Made by a program: the position numbers and the translations under genes
Origin: DATEMK01 sp035275625
GTDB lineage: Bacteria > Bacteroidota > Bacteroidia > AKYH767-A > OLB10
Direction of reading: 5' to 3'
DNA: 27,532 nucleotides
NCBI GenBank assembly: GCA_035275625.1
Contig: DATEMK010000512.1
Coordinates: 1-27,532, forward strand
The notes under the pieces: model-generated
What the model was told of the DNA's origin: nothing
The model's database searches: none
What the model saw: only the letters and a program-made list of their open reading frames with translations
Part shown: piece after piece, positions 15,286-24,006 of the stretch
Position numbering within the stretch: position 1 is the first letter of the stretch
Layout of the letters: each line of letters starts with the position of its first letter

Positions 15286-18200
15286 TTAAATATTTTTCAG
15301 GTACCGCAACTCAATTGTTTCGATTTCCTCAAGAATATAGCTGCACGAAATTTCAATAGAAGCAAGAATTGTTTTAAGTCTTGCATCGTCTATATGATTT
15401 GATGTTAGCGCAGATCTCAAATCATTCAATTGATCTGAAAGGTCATTTCCTTTTACACGTTCAAGCGATGGTTTTATCTTATGAATAATAAGCCTCACTG
15501 TTTCTGCATCGTGTTTCAGGGCAGCAGCAGAAATTTTCGCATGCAGCTCATTAAATTCTTTTTTAAAAAGTTTTAAGTAATTCTGCAAAAAGGTATCATC
15601 ATCCGAAAAAGATTCCAGCAATTCTGAAAGTTTCAGAACATCTTCAGGTGCTGAAGAAATCACAATGAATTTCTTTTGCGTTTTCTTCTTCTTCAGGGAA
15701 ATACTCTTTATGATCATGCGGTATAAGGCATGCGGATCAATAGGCTTGGGCAAATAATCATTCATATCAGCCGCCAGCACTTTTGTTTTATCATCATCGA
15801 GTGCATAAGCTGAAAATGCGATAATAGGAAGTTCAGCAGAGTCAAATCCTGCCTTGCGGATATTCCTGGCAGCTTCATACCCGTCCATTTCCGGCATTTG
15901 CAGGTCCATCAGCACTATATCATATTTCTGCTGATTCACTTTCCTTACAGCAATCAATCCATTGTCAGCCGTTTCGACTTCAGCGCCCCAGCGCGTTATA
16001 AATTTTTTTGCAAGCAGCTGATTGGTCAGGTTGTCTTCTGCCAGGAGAACTTTAATTCCTTTCAGGCTGAAATTTTTTTCGTAAGCCGTGTCAGGAAGAT
16101 GTTTCGTGTCATGATCTTTTCCAATCTTATATTGCAGGTTAAAGCTGAAAGCCGAACCTTTGCCCGGTTCACTTTTTACAGATATTTCACCTCCGAGAAG
16201 CTTCACCAGCTTTTTGCAAATGGTAAGCCCGAGCCCTGTTCCCCCGAATTGACGTGTGATAGACAATTCAGCCTGTGTGAAACTTTCAAAAATATCATCC
16301 AGCCTGTTGCTTTCTATGCCTATGCCTGTATCCGAAACTTCAAATAACAGCTCCACATAATTTGCATTTTTTGCACGTATCATAATATTTAAATTTACGG
16401 ACCCTTTTGAAGTGAACTTAATTGCATTATGAATCAGGTTATTTAAAATCTGTGTAAGCCTTACAGGGTCGCCAATTAACATTTCGGGAATTTCTTTTTG
16501 CGAAACTAAATTCAGTTCCAACTGTTTTTCTTCCGCATTGTGACGGAATGTTTTAATAACCTGCTGCAAAAGTGAAGGGAGATTAAAATCTATTTGCTCC
16601 AATTGAATTTTTCCCGATTCTATTTTTGAAAAATCTAAAATATTATTGATAAGGGAAAGAAGATTGTTAGCTGAAAATTCTAATATTTTAAGATTTTCCG
16701 CCTGCTCGGGCAAAGGATTCTCATCCATCAGGAGATGAGTTACACCCAGAACAGCATTCAGCGGGGTGCGTATTTCATGGCTCATTACGGATAAAAATTC
16801 CTGGCGTGCACGCGATGATTGTTCCGCTTTTTCTTTGGCTTCCTTTAATTGCTTTTCTTCTTTTTTCCTTTGTGTGATGTCCCGTACAATACCTGTAAAG
16901 ATCTGCTTTCCATTTTGGCGGTACTCACCGATGGAAACTTCTATCGGGATCACCGAGCCGTCCTTATGCAATCCTGTAAGCTCGGTTGCCTGCCACGAAA
17001 TGATTGTTTTGCTGGATGCAATATAACGCCTTACTGTATGGAGATGAAGGTCTTTAAATTGTTCAGGCATCAGCACGATCACCGGTTTGCCGGTTATTTC
17101 ATCCGGTGTATATCCAAAAACTTTTTCTGTTGCTTTATTTACAAAATCAATCATGCCGTCCTCATTCACGGTAATGATAGCGTCCGATGCAGTTTCAGCG
17201 AGAGTGCGGTAACGTTCTTCGCTTTCTTTAAGCGCTAATGCCTGTTTTGATTCGGTAACATCCTGGGCTGTGCCGCTCATTTTAACCGGTTCTTTTTTCT
17301 CATTAACTAAAACTTCTCCGTGACTGCTTATGATACGTTCCGATCCGTCAGGTTTTATCAAACGGTGTGAAAAATTAAAAGGCTGATGATCAGCGAAAGC
17401 GTTTTGAACAATTCCGTGCACATACTCTTTGTCATCCGGGTGAAGGTATTTTAAATAGGTTTCATAGCTGGCTTCAAACTGTTCCGGCTTTAATCCGAAA
17501 ATTTTATACAGCTCATCCGACCATTTTATAACATTGGAAGGTATGTCCCATTCCCAGCTTCCTATATGTGCCAGGCGCTGTGCTTCGGCAAGCTGCAGGT
17601 TGCTTGCTTTTATTTTTTTTTCTGCCAGCTTTCGTTCATTTATGTTTTGTTCCAGCTCATTGGTCATCTGGTTAAAAGAGTCGGCTAAAACCCCGATTTC
17701 GTCTTGCGAATAGATCTTTGCCCTTCTGTTGAAATCACCTCCTGCAATAGATCTTGCAGTAAGGATAATTTCATTTATTCCTTTGGCAATGCCGCGGCTC
17801 ACGGAAATAGTAAGCAGCAGCCCGCTGAGCTCAACAGTAAGCGCTACAATTAATAATAAGTTCAGAATTAAATTTTCTAACCACCGTGAACCTTCTCCTA
17901 ACGTATAGGAGAAGCTGTCTTCAAGCACTGTAAGCCGCTGGTTGATCGGATCAATTTCTTTGAGAATACCGTCTATTTTTTCATGTGACGGATGTACAGA
18001 ATTTATTTCGGCATGAAGCCGTTCGCCTATCGGGATTAATTGAGTGCTTACCCCATCGGCTTCAGCCCATATTTTAATGGCTTTATCTATATAATAAATA
18101 TTGTGAAAACGCCTGAAAAGGTGGATCATCCCGTCTATATCATCGGGGTGATTGCGTCCTTCAATGAATCCTTGCCGGGCAGTGTTCCAATCGGGTGTCT

Positions 18201-18492
18201 TTTTTGTAAGCTCCACCAGTGTTTTGTGATCGCCCAAAGGCACGGTCATAAATTCCTGGAATTTTATGTAATCACTTTCAATGTGCGACCGCCCGTAAAT
18301 TCTTAACTGGTAAACAGCATCTTTTTGCGCCTTGGACCACAATCCTTCACCACCCACATAAGCTCTTACCGCTGAAAGCGAATTGAGCGCAAACCACAGT
18401 GTAAATAATTCCATGGCAATAAGCAGCGCCATGATACCCACAGTAAAATAAAGCTTCTTTGCTATGGATACACTTTTGAATCTTTTGATCAT
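15286..18492 (-). CDS. Hybrid sensor histidine kinase (sensor-HAMP-PAS-PAS-HisKA-HATPase-REC-Hpt)
   Basis: A 1068-residue membrane kinase holding all phosphorelay modules on one chain. TM1 is about residues 14-36. A ~170-residue periplasmic sensor region (38-206) follows, with no domain recognised. TM2 is about 207-232. HAMP is about 230-285, then a short coiled-coil. PAS1 (about 303-415, HIGSWEWDIPSNVIKWSDELYKIFG) and PAS2 (about 424-542, DAIITVNEDGMIDFVNKA) come next. HisKA has His572 in SHEIRTPLNA. The HATPase (about 675-790) has the N-box LNNLIHNAIKF, G1 DTGIGI and G2 GGTGLGL. The receiver (about 812-930) has Asp863 in LMDLQMPEMDG. The C-terminal Hpt-like domain (about 950-1060) has His1004 in IIHKIKPSLERVKG. 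The output regulator is unknown. The gene converges on the T9SS cargo pair and is divergent from the propeller gene at 18813. Confidence 0.94.
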   Translation of the reverse strand: MIKRFKSVSIAKKLYFTVGIMALLIAMELFTLWFALNSLSAVRAYVGGEGLWSKAQKDAVYQLRIYGRSHIESDYIKFQEFMTVPLGDHKTLVELTKKTPDWNTARQGFIEGRNHPDDIDGMIHLFRRFHNIYYIDKAIKIWAEADGVSTQLIPIGERLHAEINSVHPSHEKIDGILKEIDPINQRLTVLEDSFSYTLGEGSRWLENLILNLLLIVALTVELSGLLLTISVSRGIAKGINEIILTARSIAGGDFNRRAKIYSQDEIGVLADSFNQMTNELEQNINERKLAEKKIKASNLQLAEAQRLAHIGSWEWDIPSNVIKWSDELYKIFGLKPEQFEASYETYLKYLHPDDKEYVHGIVQNAFADHQPFNFSHRLIKPDGSERIISSHGEVLVNEKKEPVKMSGTAQDVTESKQALALKESEERYRTLAETASDAIITVNEDGMIDFVNKATEKVFGYTPDEITGKPVIVLMPEQFKDLHLHTVRRYIASSKTIISWQATELTGLHKDGSVIPIEVSIGEYRQNGKQIFTGIVRDITQRKKEEKQLKEAKEKAEQSSRARQEFLSVMSHEIRTPLNAVLGVTHLLMDENPLPEQAENLKILEFSANNLLSLINNILDFSKIESGKIQLEQIDFNLPSLLQQVIKTFRHNAEEKQLELNLVSQKEIPEMLIGDPVRLTQILNNLIHNAIKFTSKGSVNLNIMIRAKNANYVELLFEVSDTGIGIESNRLDDIFESFTQAELSITRQFGGTGLGLTICKKLVKLLGGEISVKSEPGKGSAFSFNLQYKIGKDHDTKHLPDTAYEKNFSLKGIKVLLAEDNLTNQLLAKKFITRWGAEVETADNGLIAVRKVNQQKYDIVLMDLQMPEMDGYEAARNIRKAGFDSAELPIIAFSAYALDDDKTKVLAADMNDYLPKPIDPHALYRMIIKSISLKKKKTQKKFIVISSAPEDVLKLSELLESFSDDDTFLQNYLKLFKKEFNELHAKISAAALKHDAETVRLIIHKIKPSLERVKGNDLSDQLNDLRSALTSNHIDDARLKTILASIEISCSYILEEIETIELRYLKNI

Positions 18493-18812
18493 GCTGGTTT
18501 TATTTTACCGGTATGCTGCTCAAATGCGGCATTCAAACAAAGAATCCTAATCCGTAATGCAAAGTTGGAAAATAAAAAATGAAAAGGAGGTTTAAAAAAA
18601 TCAAAATTCAAAAGTAAATGCTGCTTTAAAAAAGAAATTTAAATGCTGAAGCATGAAGTGGAGATTTTGAACAGGGTGGCGGGGGTGAGGAATCAGGAGT
18701 GAAATGCTTGTTTTTTTAAGTTATCTTTGGTTTGTACCTTCGCAATGAACAATCGGGATTGCTGCATTAATTTCGAAAAATTAGTTAGTAATATTAAAAT
18801 GAGCTGATAAAA
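18493..18812. other. 320-bp intergenic region between divergent genes
   Basis: No coding sequence, RNA gene or strong hairpin was seen. It must hold promoters for both flanking genes. Plus strand: TATCTTTG at 18722-18729 (exact TAnnTTTG) and TACCTTCG at 18735-18742 are candidate -7 boxes for the propeller gene. Minus strand: CAACTTTG (18560-18567) is a one-mismatch -7 box for the kinase gene. None has a clear -33 partner at standard spacing. Confidence 0.4.
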
Positions 18813-20327
18813 ATGAAAAAGTCATTATTTATTATTGCGTTATTAAACATTATTTTTTTTATCTCTTTCGGACAAATTACGTTTCAAAAAGCCTTTCAAT
18901 CAAACACTTTTGGTTCAGAAGCACATTCCGTTCAACAAACAAGTGATGGAGGATATATTATTGCCGGGTTCACTAGCGGATCATTTACGGATATTTATTT
19001 GATTAAGACTGATATTAATGGAGATACTGTATGGACAAAAAGTTTTGGAATGCCTTACGGTGAGATAGCGAACGAAATTCAAGAAACAAATGATGGAGGT
19101 TATATAATAACTGGCACAACCGATATATACATTGCTGGAGGGTGGAATGTTTTTCTTATTAAAATTGATAGTAATGGTGGAATTATTTGGATTAAGAGAT
19201 TTGGAGGCCCCAATTATGATTACGGCAATTCTGTACAAGAAACAACTGATGGCGGGTTTATAATTGCCGGATCTACGAATAGTTTCGGTGGAGGGGGTGC
19301 TTATTTGATCAGGACAAATTCTACTGGTGATACTTTGTGGACGAGATGTATTGTTTTTTCAAATTCAGTAGTCACTAAGTGTGTAAGACAAACAATTGAC
19401 GGAGGATTTATAATTACCGGCTCTGCGGGTGGAGGCGTTAGTAACGATGTTTATTTATTAAAGACAGATTCCACAGGTTTCGTTTCGTGGGCTAAATTTT
19501 TTGTTGTAACAGGTGATGATAAAGGAAACTGTGTTAGACAAACAATTGATGGAGGCTATATTATTACGGGAATTGGATATTATGGTGGATTCTTAATTAA
19601 GACTAACTCCGTTGGAGATACTCTATGGACAAGATACTACGGGATCTCTGAAGCTAATTCTGTTCAACAAACAATTGATGGCGGATATATTGTTGCAGGG
19701 GCCTGTGCTCATGCAGGTTCAGTAGTTAATTATGATCTCTGTTTAATCAAAACCAATGCTGTGGGTGACACTTTATGGACAAAAAGTTATGGTGGTGGAA
19801 CATTTGATGAGGAGGGTTTTTCTGTCCAGCAAACAACTGACCTTGGTTATATTGTTGTTGGGTATTCTCTGGTTGAGATTTATATGATAAAAACAGATCT
19901 AAATGGAAATAGTAACTGTAATCAAGGTGGAATAGCCGGATTTCTTAGCATACAACCTTTACAAGTCACAAACATTGTAACATCTATTTCAACTGGCGCG
20001 ATAATATCCAGTCCACCAATTACAATCGGGAGTGGAGGAGCAATAACTACTATTTGTACAACAGTTGGCATTAATGAATTAACAACGGATAACTTAGTTC
20101 TTATTTCACCTAACCCCTCGGTAGGTAATTTTATTATTTCATTTGAAGGAACGTTTAAGAAAGGCAACGTTGAAATAGTAAACATTCTTGGAAAAACTGT
20201 TTTTACTGAAAATATTTTCAATCAATCAAAAAAAGAAATCAATCTCAAAAATGTCTATCCGGGAATTTATTTTGTGAAAGTATTTGATGGAGAAAGACAA
20301 TTCTGCAAAAAAATTATTATTGAATAA
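18813..20327 (+). CDS. T9SS-exported seven-repeat beta-propeller-like protein
   Basis: A 504-residue secreted protein. Signal peptide: residues 1-20 (SLFIIALLNIIFFISFG). Seven repeats follow, each starting with a (S/C)VQQTxDGGYIIAG-like strand and ending (Y/F)LIKTxxxGDTxWTKxFG, at residues ~39, 88, 140, 190, 240, 283 and 337; seven units suggest a closed propeller. A short linker with Cys and Gly follows, then a T9SS type A sorting domain (about 425-504: LISPNPSVGNFIISF, VEIVNILGKTVF, VYPGIYFVKVFDG). Codon choice looks more AT-rich, with more repeated codons, than in its neighbours, and the repeats are visible at DNA level, which fits expansion by duplication. Function unknown; such proteins are often annotated only as T9SS cargo. 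Confidence 0.87.
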   Translation: MKKSLFIIALLNIIFFISFGQITFQKAFQSNTFGSEAHSVQQTSDGGYIIAGFTSGSFTDIYLIKTDINGDTVWTKSFGMPYGEIANEIQETNDGGYIITGTTDIYIAGGWNVFLIKIDSNGGIIWIKRFGGPNYDYGNSVQETTDGGFIIAGSTNSFGGGGAYLIRTNSTGDTLWTRCIVFSNSVVTKCVRQTIDGGFIITGSAGGGVSNDVYLLKTDSTGFVSWAKFFVVTGDDKGNCVRQTIDGGYIITGIGYYGGFLIKTNSVGDTLWTRYYGISEANSVQQTIDGGYIVAGACAHAGSVVNYDLCLIKTNAVGDTLWTKSYGGGTFDEEGFSVQQTTDLGYIVVGYSLVEIYMIKTDLNGNSNCNQGGIAGFLSIQPLQVTNIVTSISTGAIISSPPITIGSGGAITTICTTVGINELTTDNLVLISPNPSVGNFIISFEGTFKKGNVEIVNILGKTVFTENIFNQSKKEINLKNVYPGIYFVKVFDGERQFCKKIIIE

Positions 20328-20419
20328 GATTCAGGTGGCAGAGTTTAATCGCCACAATAGCTCATTCGATAATAAGATTAAACGAAATAAAAAAAGAAGG
20401 GCTTTGAAAGCCAAACAAA

Positions 20420-20503
20420 GTGAATGCAAATAATAGTATTTATCCTTACGAAGTGAGAAACAAAAACGGAGTGATTAAGAAAGGAAAAGTTGTGAAGGAA
20501 TGA
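20420..20503 (+). pseudogene. Possible short coding remnant (27 codons)
   Basis: GTG-initiated reading frame encoding VNANNSIYPYEVRNKNGV followed by IKKGKVVKE and TGA. The codon pattern and residue mix look protein-like, but the frame is closed upstream by a TGA at 20404-20406 and no family is recognised. It may be the tail of a decayed gene, or chance. The rest of the stretch from 20328 to 20525 shows nothing else. Confidence 0.2.
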
Positions 20504-20527
20504 GAATGCGCGGTTTGGAAAAAACAA

Positions 20528-20568
20528 CTTTTTAAAAAATCCCCTGCAATCCTGATTACAGGGGATTT
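20528..20568 (-). terminator. Terminator of tRNA-Gln
   Basis: A 10-bp stem (20559-20568 with 20537-20546; arms AAATCCCCTG/CAGGGGATTT) with a 12-nt loop is followed on the minus strand by a run of six T. It starts 14 nt after the tRNA 3' end. Confidence 0.75.
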
Positions 20569-20581
20569 AAACATCCTTAAG

Positions 20582-20654
20582 TTGTCCTACTAGGGCTCGA
20601 ACCTAGACTCTTCTGAACCAAAATCAGACGTGTTGCCAGTTACACCATAGGACA
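20582..20654 (-). tRNA. tRNA-Gln (anticodon TTG)
   Basis: On the minus strand the cloverleaf is complete: acceptor TGTCCTA/TAGGACA, anticodon stem TCTGA/TCAGA with loop TTTTGGT giving anticodon TTG (reads CAA/CAG), and a T-arm CTAGG-TTCGAGC-CCTAG. Length is 73 nt. The discriminator base is A. CCA is not encoded. It is transcribed away from the GT117-like gene and has its own terminator. Confidence 0.95.
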
Positions 20655-20729
20655 AAAAGGGCTGCAAATTTATACTTTTTTATGAATTGAGAAATCATCA
20701 TCCGTTCAGAACAAAATTAATGAATGTCG

Positions 20730-20785
20730 AAACTTCAAACCTTAAACTTTAAACTTTAAACTTTAGCCTCCAAACCCTGAACTTT
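20730..20785 (+). repeat. Degenerate 7-nt tandem array upstream of the GT117-like gene
   Basis: Eight consecutive 7-nt blocks: AAACTTC, AAACCTT, three copies of AAACTTT, then AGCCTCC, AAACCCT, GAACTTT. It ends 30 nt before the start codon and is immediately followed by a -7-like TAACTTCG (20790-20797). It resembles the array before metG. Confidence 0.75.
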
Positions 20786-20815
20786 TTTCTAACTTCGCCC
20801 CCTCATTACCATTTT

Positions 20816-23800
20816 ATGAATCAATATAAAAAATTCAACAACATTACCGGCTGGTCTGTTTTTGCAATTGCTGCTTTTGTTTTCCTTTCAACAATTGAAC
20901 CCACAGGCAGCTTCTGGGATTGCGGTGAATTCATTGCCTGCGCCAATAAGCTCCAGGTAGGCCATCCTCCCGGAGCTTCTTTATTCCTGATGACGGCCCG
21001 CGTAGCCATTTTATTTGCCGGAGGCGATGTTACCTTAATGCCGGTAATGGTAAATGCTCTTTCTGCCGTTGCCAGCGCATTTGCCGTATTGTTTCTTTTC
21101 TGGACCATTACTGCTTTCACAAAAAAAATTGTTAAAGCCGATAAAGACGGCAATTATACCACGGCCCAGTTAATCACCATCATGGGAAGCGGGATGGTGG
21201 GAGCGCTTGCTTACACATTCACCGATTCTTTCTGGTTTTCGGCTGTGGAAGGTGAGGTTTACGCAACCTCGCAGTTTTTTACAGCCATTGTTTTCTGGGC
21301 AATGATGAAATGGGAAAGCGTTGCCAATGAAAGACACGCTGACCGCTGGATCATCCTCATTGCTTACCTGATGGGACTATCAATCGGCATTCACTTATTG
21401 AATTTATTGTGCATTCCTGCCCTTGCCTTTATTTATTATTTCAAAAAATATCCTGTCACCCGTTATGGTTTAATAAAGACTGCCGTGGTCGGTGTGATGA
21501 TTTTAGCAATTGTTCAATACGGGATCATTGCAGGATTGGTCAGCATAGGCGCAAAATTTGATTTGCTGTTTGTCAACTCATTCGGGCTTCCTTTCTGGAC
21601 CGGGTTTTTATTCTTTATATTTTTAATTGTTGGAGGAATTGTTTTCGGGCTCCGTTACACCGAAAGAAAAAACAAACCAATACTTAACACTGCCATTCTT
21701 TGCTTCGCTTTTATTCTGATCGGCTATTCTTCCTATGCGCAAGTTGTTTTACGGTCCATGGCGAATCCGCCAATGGATGAAAACAATCCTGAAAATGCGT
21801 ATGCATTGTTGGGTTATATCAACCGTGAACAATATGGCGACCGCCCGCTTGGCTACGGGCAATATTACAATGCAAAGGTGGTTGACCAGGAAGATGGGCC
21901 CATGAGCTATGCAGCCATGAACGGAAAATATATTGAAACAGGAAATAAAATCATCCCGGTTTATGAAAAAGATAAATGCACCGTTTTCCCCAGGATGTTC
22001 AGCAACCAGGAAAATCATATAAGCGCTTATAAAGAATGGGCAGGAATAAAAGGCGAAGCAACACCCACTTTTGCCCAGAATATGAAATTCTTTTTCTCTT
22101 ACCAGATTGGCCACATGTTCTGGCGCTATTTCATGTGGAATTTTGTGGGACGGCAAAACGATATCCAGGGTCATGGCGGAATTATAAAAGGCAACTGGCT
22201 GAGCGGCATTAAGGGAATTGATGCCGTGCGGCTCGGTCCGCAGGATCATCTTCCTAAAAGCATGACGCAGAATAAAGCCATGAATAAATTTTATTTTCTC
22301 CCGTTGATCCTTGGTTTGATCGGTATGATTTACCAGTTTAAAAAAGATCAGCGGGATGGATTTATTGTCCTGATGTTATTTATTATGACAGGCCTGGCAA
22401 TTGTTGTTTATCTCAATCAAACACCCTATCAGCCCCGCGAACGTGATTATGCCTATGCAGGAGCATTTTATGCTTTTGCTATCTGGATAGGATTAGCAGT
22501 TGCCGCATTAACGGAATGGATCAGCAAATCGGTTCCCCGGAGGGCGGGTGCACCTGCAATGACGCTGGTTTGCCTGCTTTTAGGCCCGGTAATGCTTGCA
22601 AAAGACGGATGGAATGATCACGACCGTTCTCACCGTTACACCTCGCGTGATTTTGCGGCAAATTATCTCAACTCATGTGCGCCCAATGCCATCATTTTTA
22701 CCAATGGAGATAATGATACATTCCCATTATGGTACGCACAGGAAGTGGAAGGTGTCCGCACAGATGTGCGTGTCGTAAATTTAAGCCTTTTGAATACCGA
22801 CTGGTACATTGACCAGATGAAACGCAAAGCTTACACTTCCGATCCCGTTCCTTTTACATGGACGTATGATAAATACGTTCAGGGAACCCGCGACTATGTA
22901 CCGTTTTATGATCGCAAGGTCGGTACAACAAATTTAAAGGATGTGATGGATTTCATTACCAGCGATGCTTCTGAAGCAAAAGCGAGAACACAGGGCGGAA
23001 ATGAAATGAATTATTTTCCGACTAAGAGTTTTACCATTCCTGTGAATGCTGAAGAAGTTCTTAAAAATGGTGTGGTTGCTCCTGAAGATGCAGGCAAGAT
23101 TGTAAAGAGCATTGATTTTGCCATCGGCAAAAACTACCTGATGAAAGCCGACCTGATGATTCTTGACCTGATTGCGCATAACAACTGGACACGCCCGATT
23201 TATTTTGCTGTCACCGTAGGAAATGAAAGTTATCTGAACCTTGAAGAGTATTTTCAATTAGAAGGCCTGGCTTATCGTTTTGTCCCGATAAGATCACAGC
23301 GCACAGCGGACGGTCAAACCGGCAGCGTAGGTGTCAACCAGATGTATGATAACATGATGAACAAGTTTGTCTGGGGAAACATGAAAGATCCGAGAGTGTA
23401 CCTCGATCAGAACAATCTCAACATGACCATGAATTTCAGGAACAACTTCAGCCGCCTTGCAGAATCATTGCTGGCATCAGGAAAACGGGATTCTTCTCTC
23501 AAAACTCTTGACCGCTGCCTGGAAGTAATGCCCGATAAAACAGTTCCCTATAATATCATGATGCTCCGCATAATTGAAAATTATTATGATTGTGCCAAGG
23601 CAGGAACGGCCAATGACTCTTCTGTCGTGCCGACCTCTGACATAGAAAAATCCGATCAGTCCTCAGCACAGGCAATTCAAAAAGCAAATTCAATTGTAAA
23701 ACGTCTTGCTGATATTTATGAAGACGATCTGCATTATTATTTCTCATTAAAAGGAACTGAATATGTCAAGGGCGTTGACCGTGATATGAACCAGGCTATG

Positions 23801-23911
23801 GCAGTTTTCCAGGAGCTTCAAAGATTAACAAGGCAGGCAAAGCAAACGCAAATCACTACTGACCTTGAAAAAAGGTTTAAAGAACTGGAGAAAAAGTATT
23901 ATGGAAATTAA
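20816..23911 (+). CDS. DUF2723 / TMEM260-like membrane glycosyltransferase (GT117-type)
   Basis: A 1031-residue integral membrane protein of the DUF2723 family. The eukaryotic relative TMEM260 is a protein O-mannosyltransferase of CAZy GT117, so a GT-C enzyme moving sugar from a polyprenyl-phosphate donor to exported proteins is the best guess. The N-terminal ~550 residues hold roughly ten or more hydrophobic segments. The signature SFWDCGEFIACANKLQ (Asp35, Glu38) and VGHPPGASLF lie in the first periplasmic loop, where GT-C enzymes keep catalytic acids. A second conserved loop has YQPRERDYAYAG (about 540). From about 600 a soluble region starts with NAIIFTNGDNDTFPLWYAQE and ends in helical TPR-like sequence and a charged C-terminus. 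Length is normal for Bacteroidota members. Acceptor and donor are inferred from the family, not shown here. Confidence 0.88.
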   Translation: MNQYKKFNNITGWSVFAIAAFVFLSTIEPTGSFWDCGEFIACANKLQVGHPPGASLFLMTARVAILFAGGDVTLMPVMVNALSAVASAFAVLFLFWTITAFTKKIVKADKDGNYTTAQLITIMGSGMVGALAYTFTDSFWFSAVEGEVYATSQFFTAIVFWAMMKWESVANERHADRWIILIAYLMGLSIGIHLLNLLCIPALAFIYYFKKYPVTRYGLIKTAVVGVMILAIVQYGIIAGLVSIGAKFDLLFVNSFGLPFWTGFLFFIFLIVGGIVFGLRYTERKNKPILNTAILCFAFILIGYSSYAQVVLRSMANPPMDENNPENAYALLGYINREQYGDRPLGYGQYYNAKVVDQEDGPMSYAAMNGKYIETGNKIIPVYEKDKCTVFPRMFSNQENHISAYKEWAGIKGEATPTFAQNMKFFFSYQIGHMFWRYFMWNFVGRQNDIQGHGGIIKGNWLSGIKGIDAVRLGPQDHLPKSMTQNKAMNKFYFLPLILGLIGMIYQFKKDQRDGFIVLMLFIMTGLAIVVYLNQTPYQPRERDYAYAGAFYAFAIWIGLAVAALTEWISKSVPRRAGAPAMTLVCLLLGPVMLAKDGWNDHDRSHRYTSRDFAANYLNSCAPNAIIFTNGDNDTFPLWYAQEVEGVRTDVRVVNLSLLNTDWYIDQMKRKAYTSDPVPFTWTYDKYVQGTRDYVPFYDRKVGTTNLKDVMDFITSDASEAKARTQGGNEMNYFPTKSFTIPVNAEEVLKNGVVAPEDAGKIVKSIDFAIGKNYLMKADLMILDLIAHNNWTRPIYFAVTVGNESYLNLEEYFQLEGLAYRFVPIRSQRTADGQTGSVGVNQMYDNMMNKFVWGNMKDPRVYLDQNNLNMTMNFRNNFSRLAESLLASGKRDSSLKTLDRCLEVMPDKTVPYNIMMLRIIENYYDCAKAGTANDSSVVPTSDIEKSDQSSAQAIQKANSIVKRLADIYEDDLHYYFSLKGTEYVKGVDRDMNQAMAVFQELQRLTRQAKQTQITTDLEKRFKELEKKYYGN

Positions 23912-23920
23912 TCAGCTATT

Positions 23921-23993
23921 GGCTGTCAGTTATTAGGTGTCAGTTGTTTTTTAGTTTTCATTTGGCATTCTTAATTCTTAATTTTAATTCTTA
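23921..23993 (+). repeat. 7-nt-periodic spacer before the deacetylase gene
   Basis: GGCTGTC, AGTTATT, AGGTGTC, AGTTGTT (23921-23948) give two 14-nt units. Further on ATTCTTA occurs at 23967-23973, 23974-23980 and 23987-23993. It occupies most of the 95-bp gap between the GT117-like gene and the deacetylase gene. Confidence 0.55.
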
Positions 23994-24006
23994 ATATTGG
24001 AATCAG

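Noticed and set aside
15898..16347. 149-codon plus-strand frame opposite the hybrid kinase
   Set aside because: Antisense to strongly conserved receiver and ATPase motifs; no recognisable protein features.
10659..18492. Classic adjacent two-component pair formed by the LytTR regulator and the kinase
   Set aside because: They are 4 kb apart on opposite strands, and the kinase is a hybrid HisKA type, not the LytS/YehU type that normally pairs with LytTR regulators.
21749..22249. 166-codon minus-strand frame opposite the GT117-like gene
   Set aside because: Shadow frame of a well-supported membrane protein; no independent evidence.
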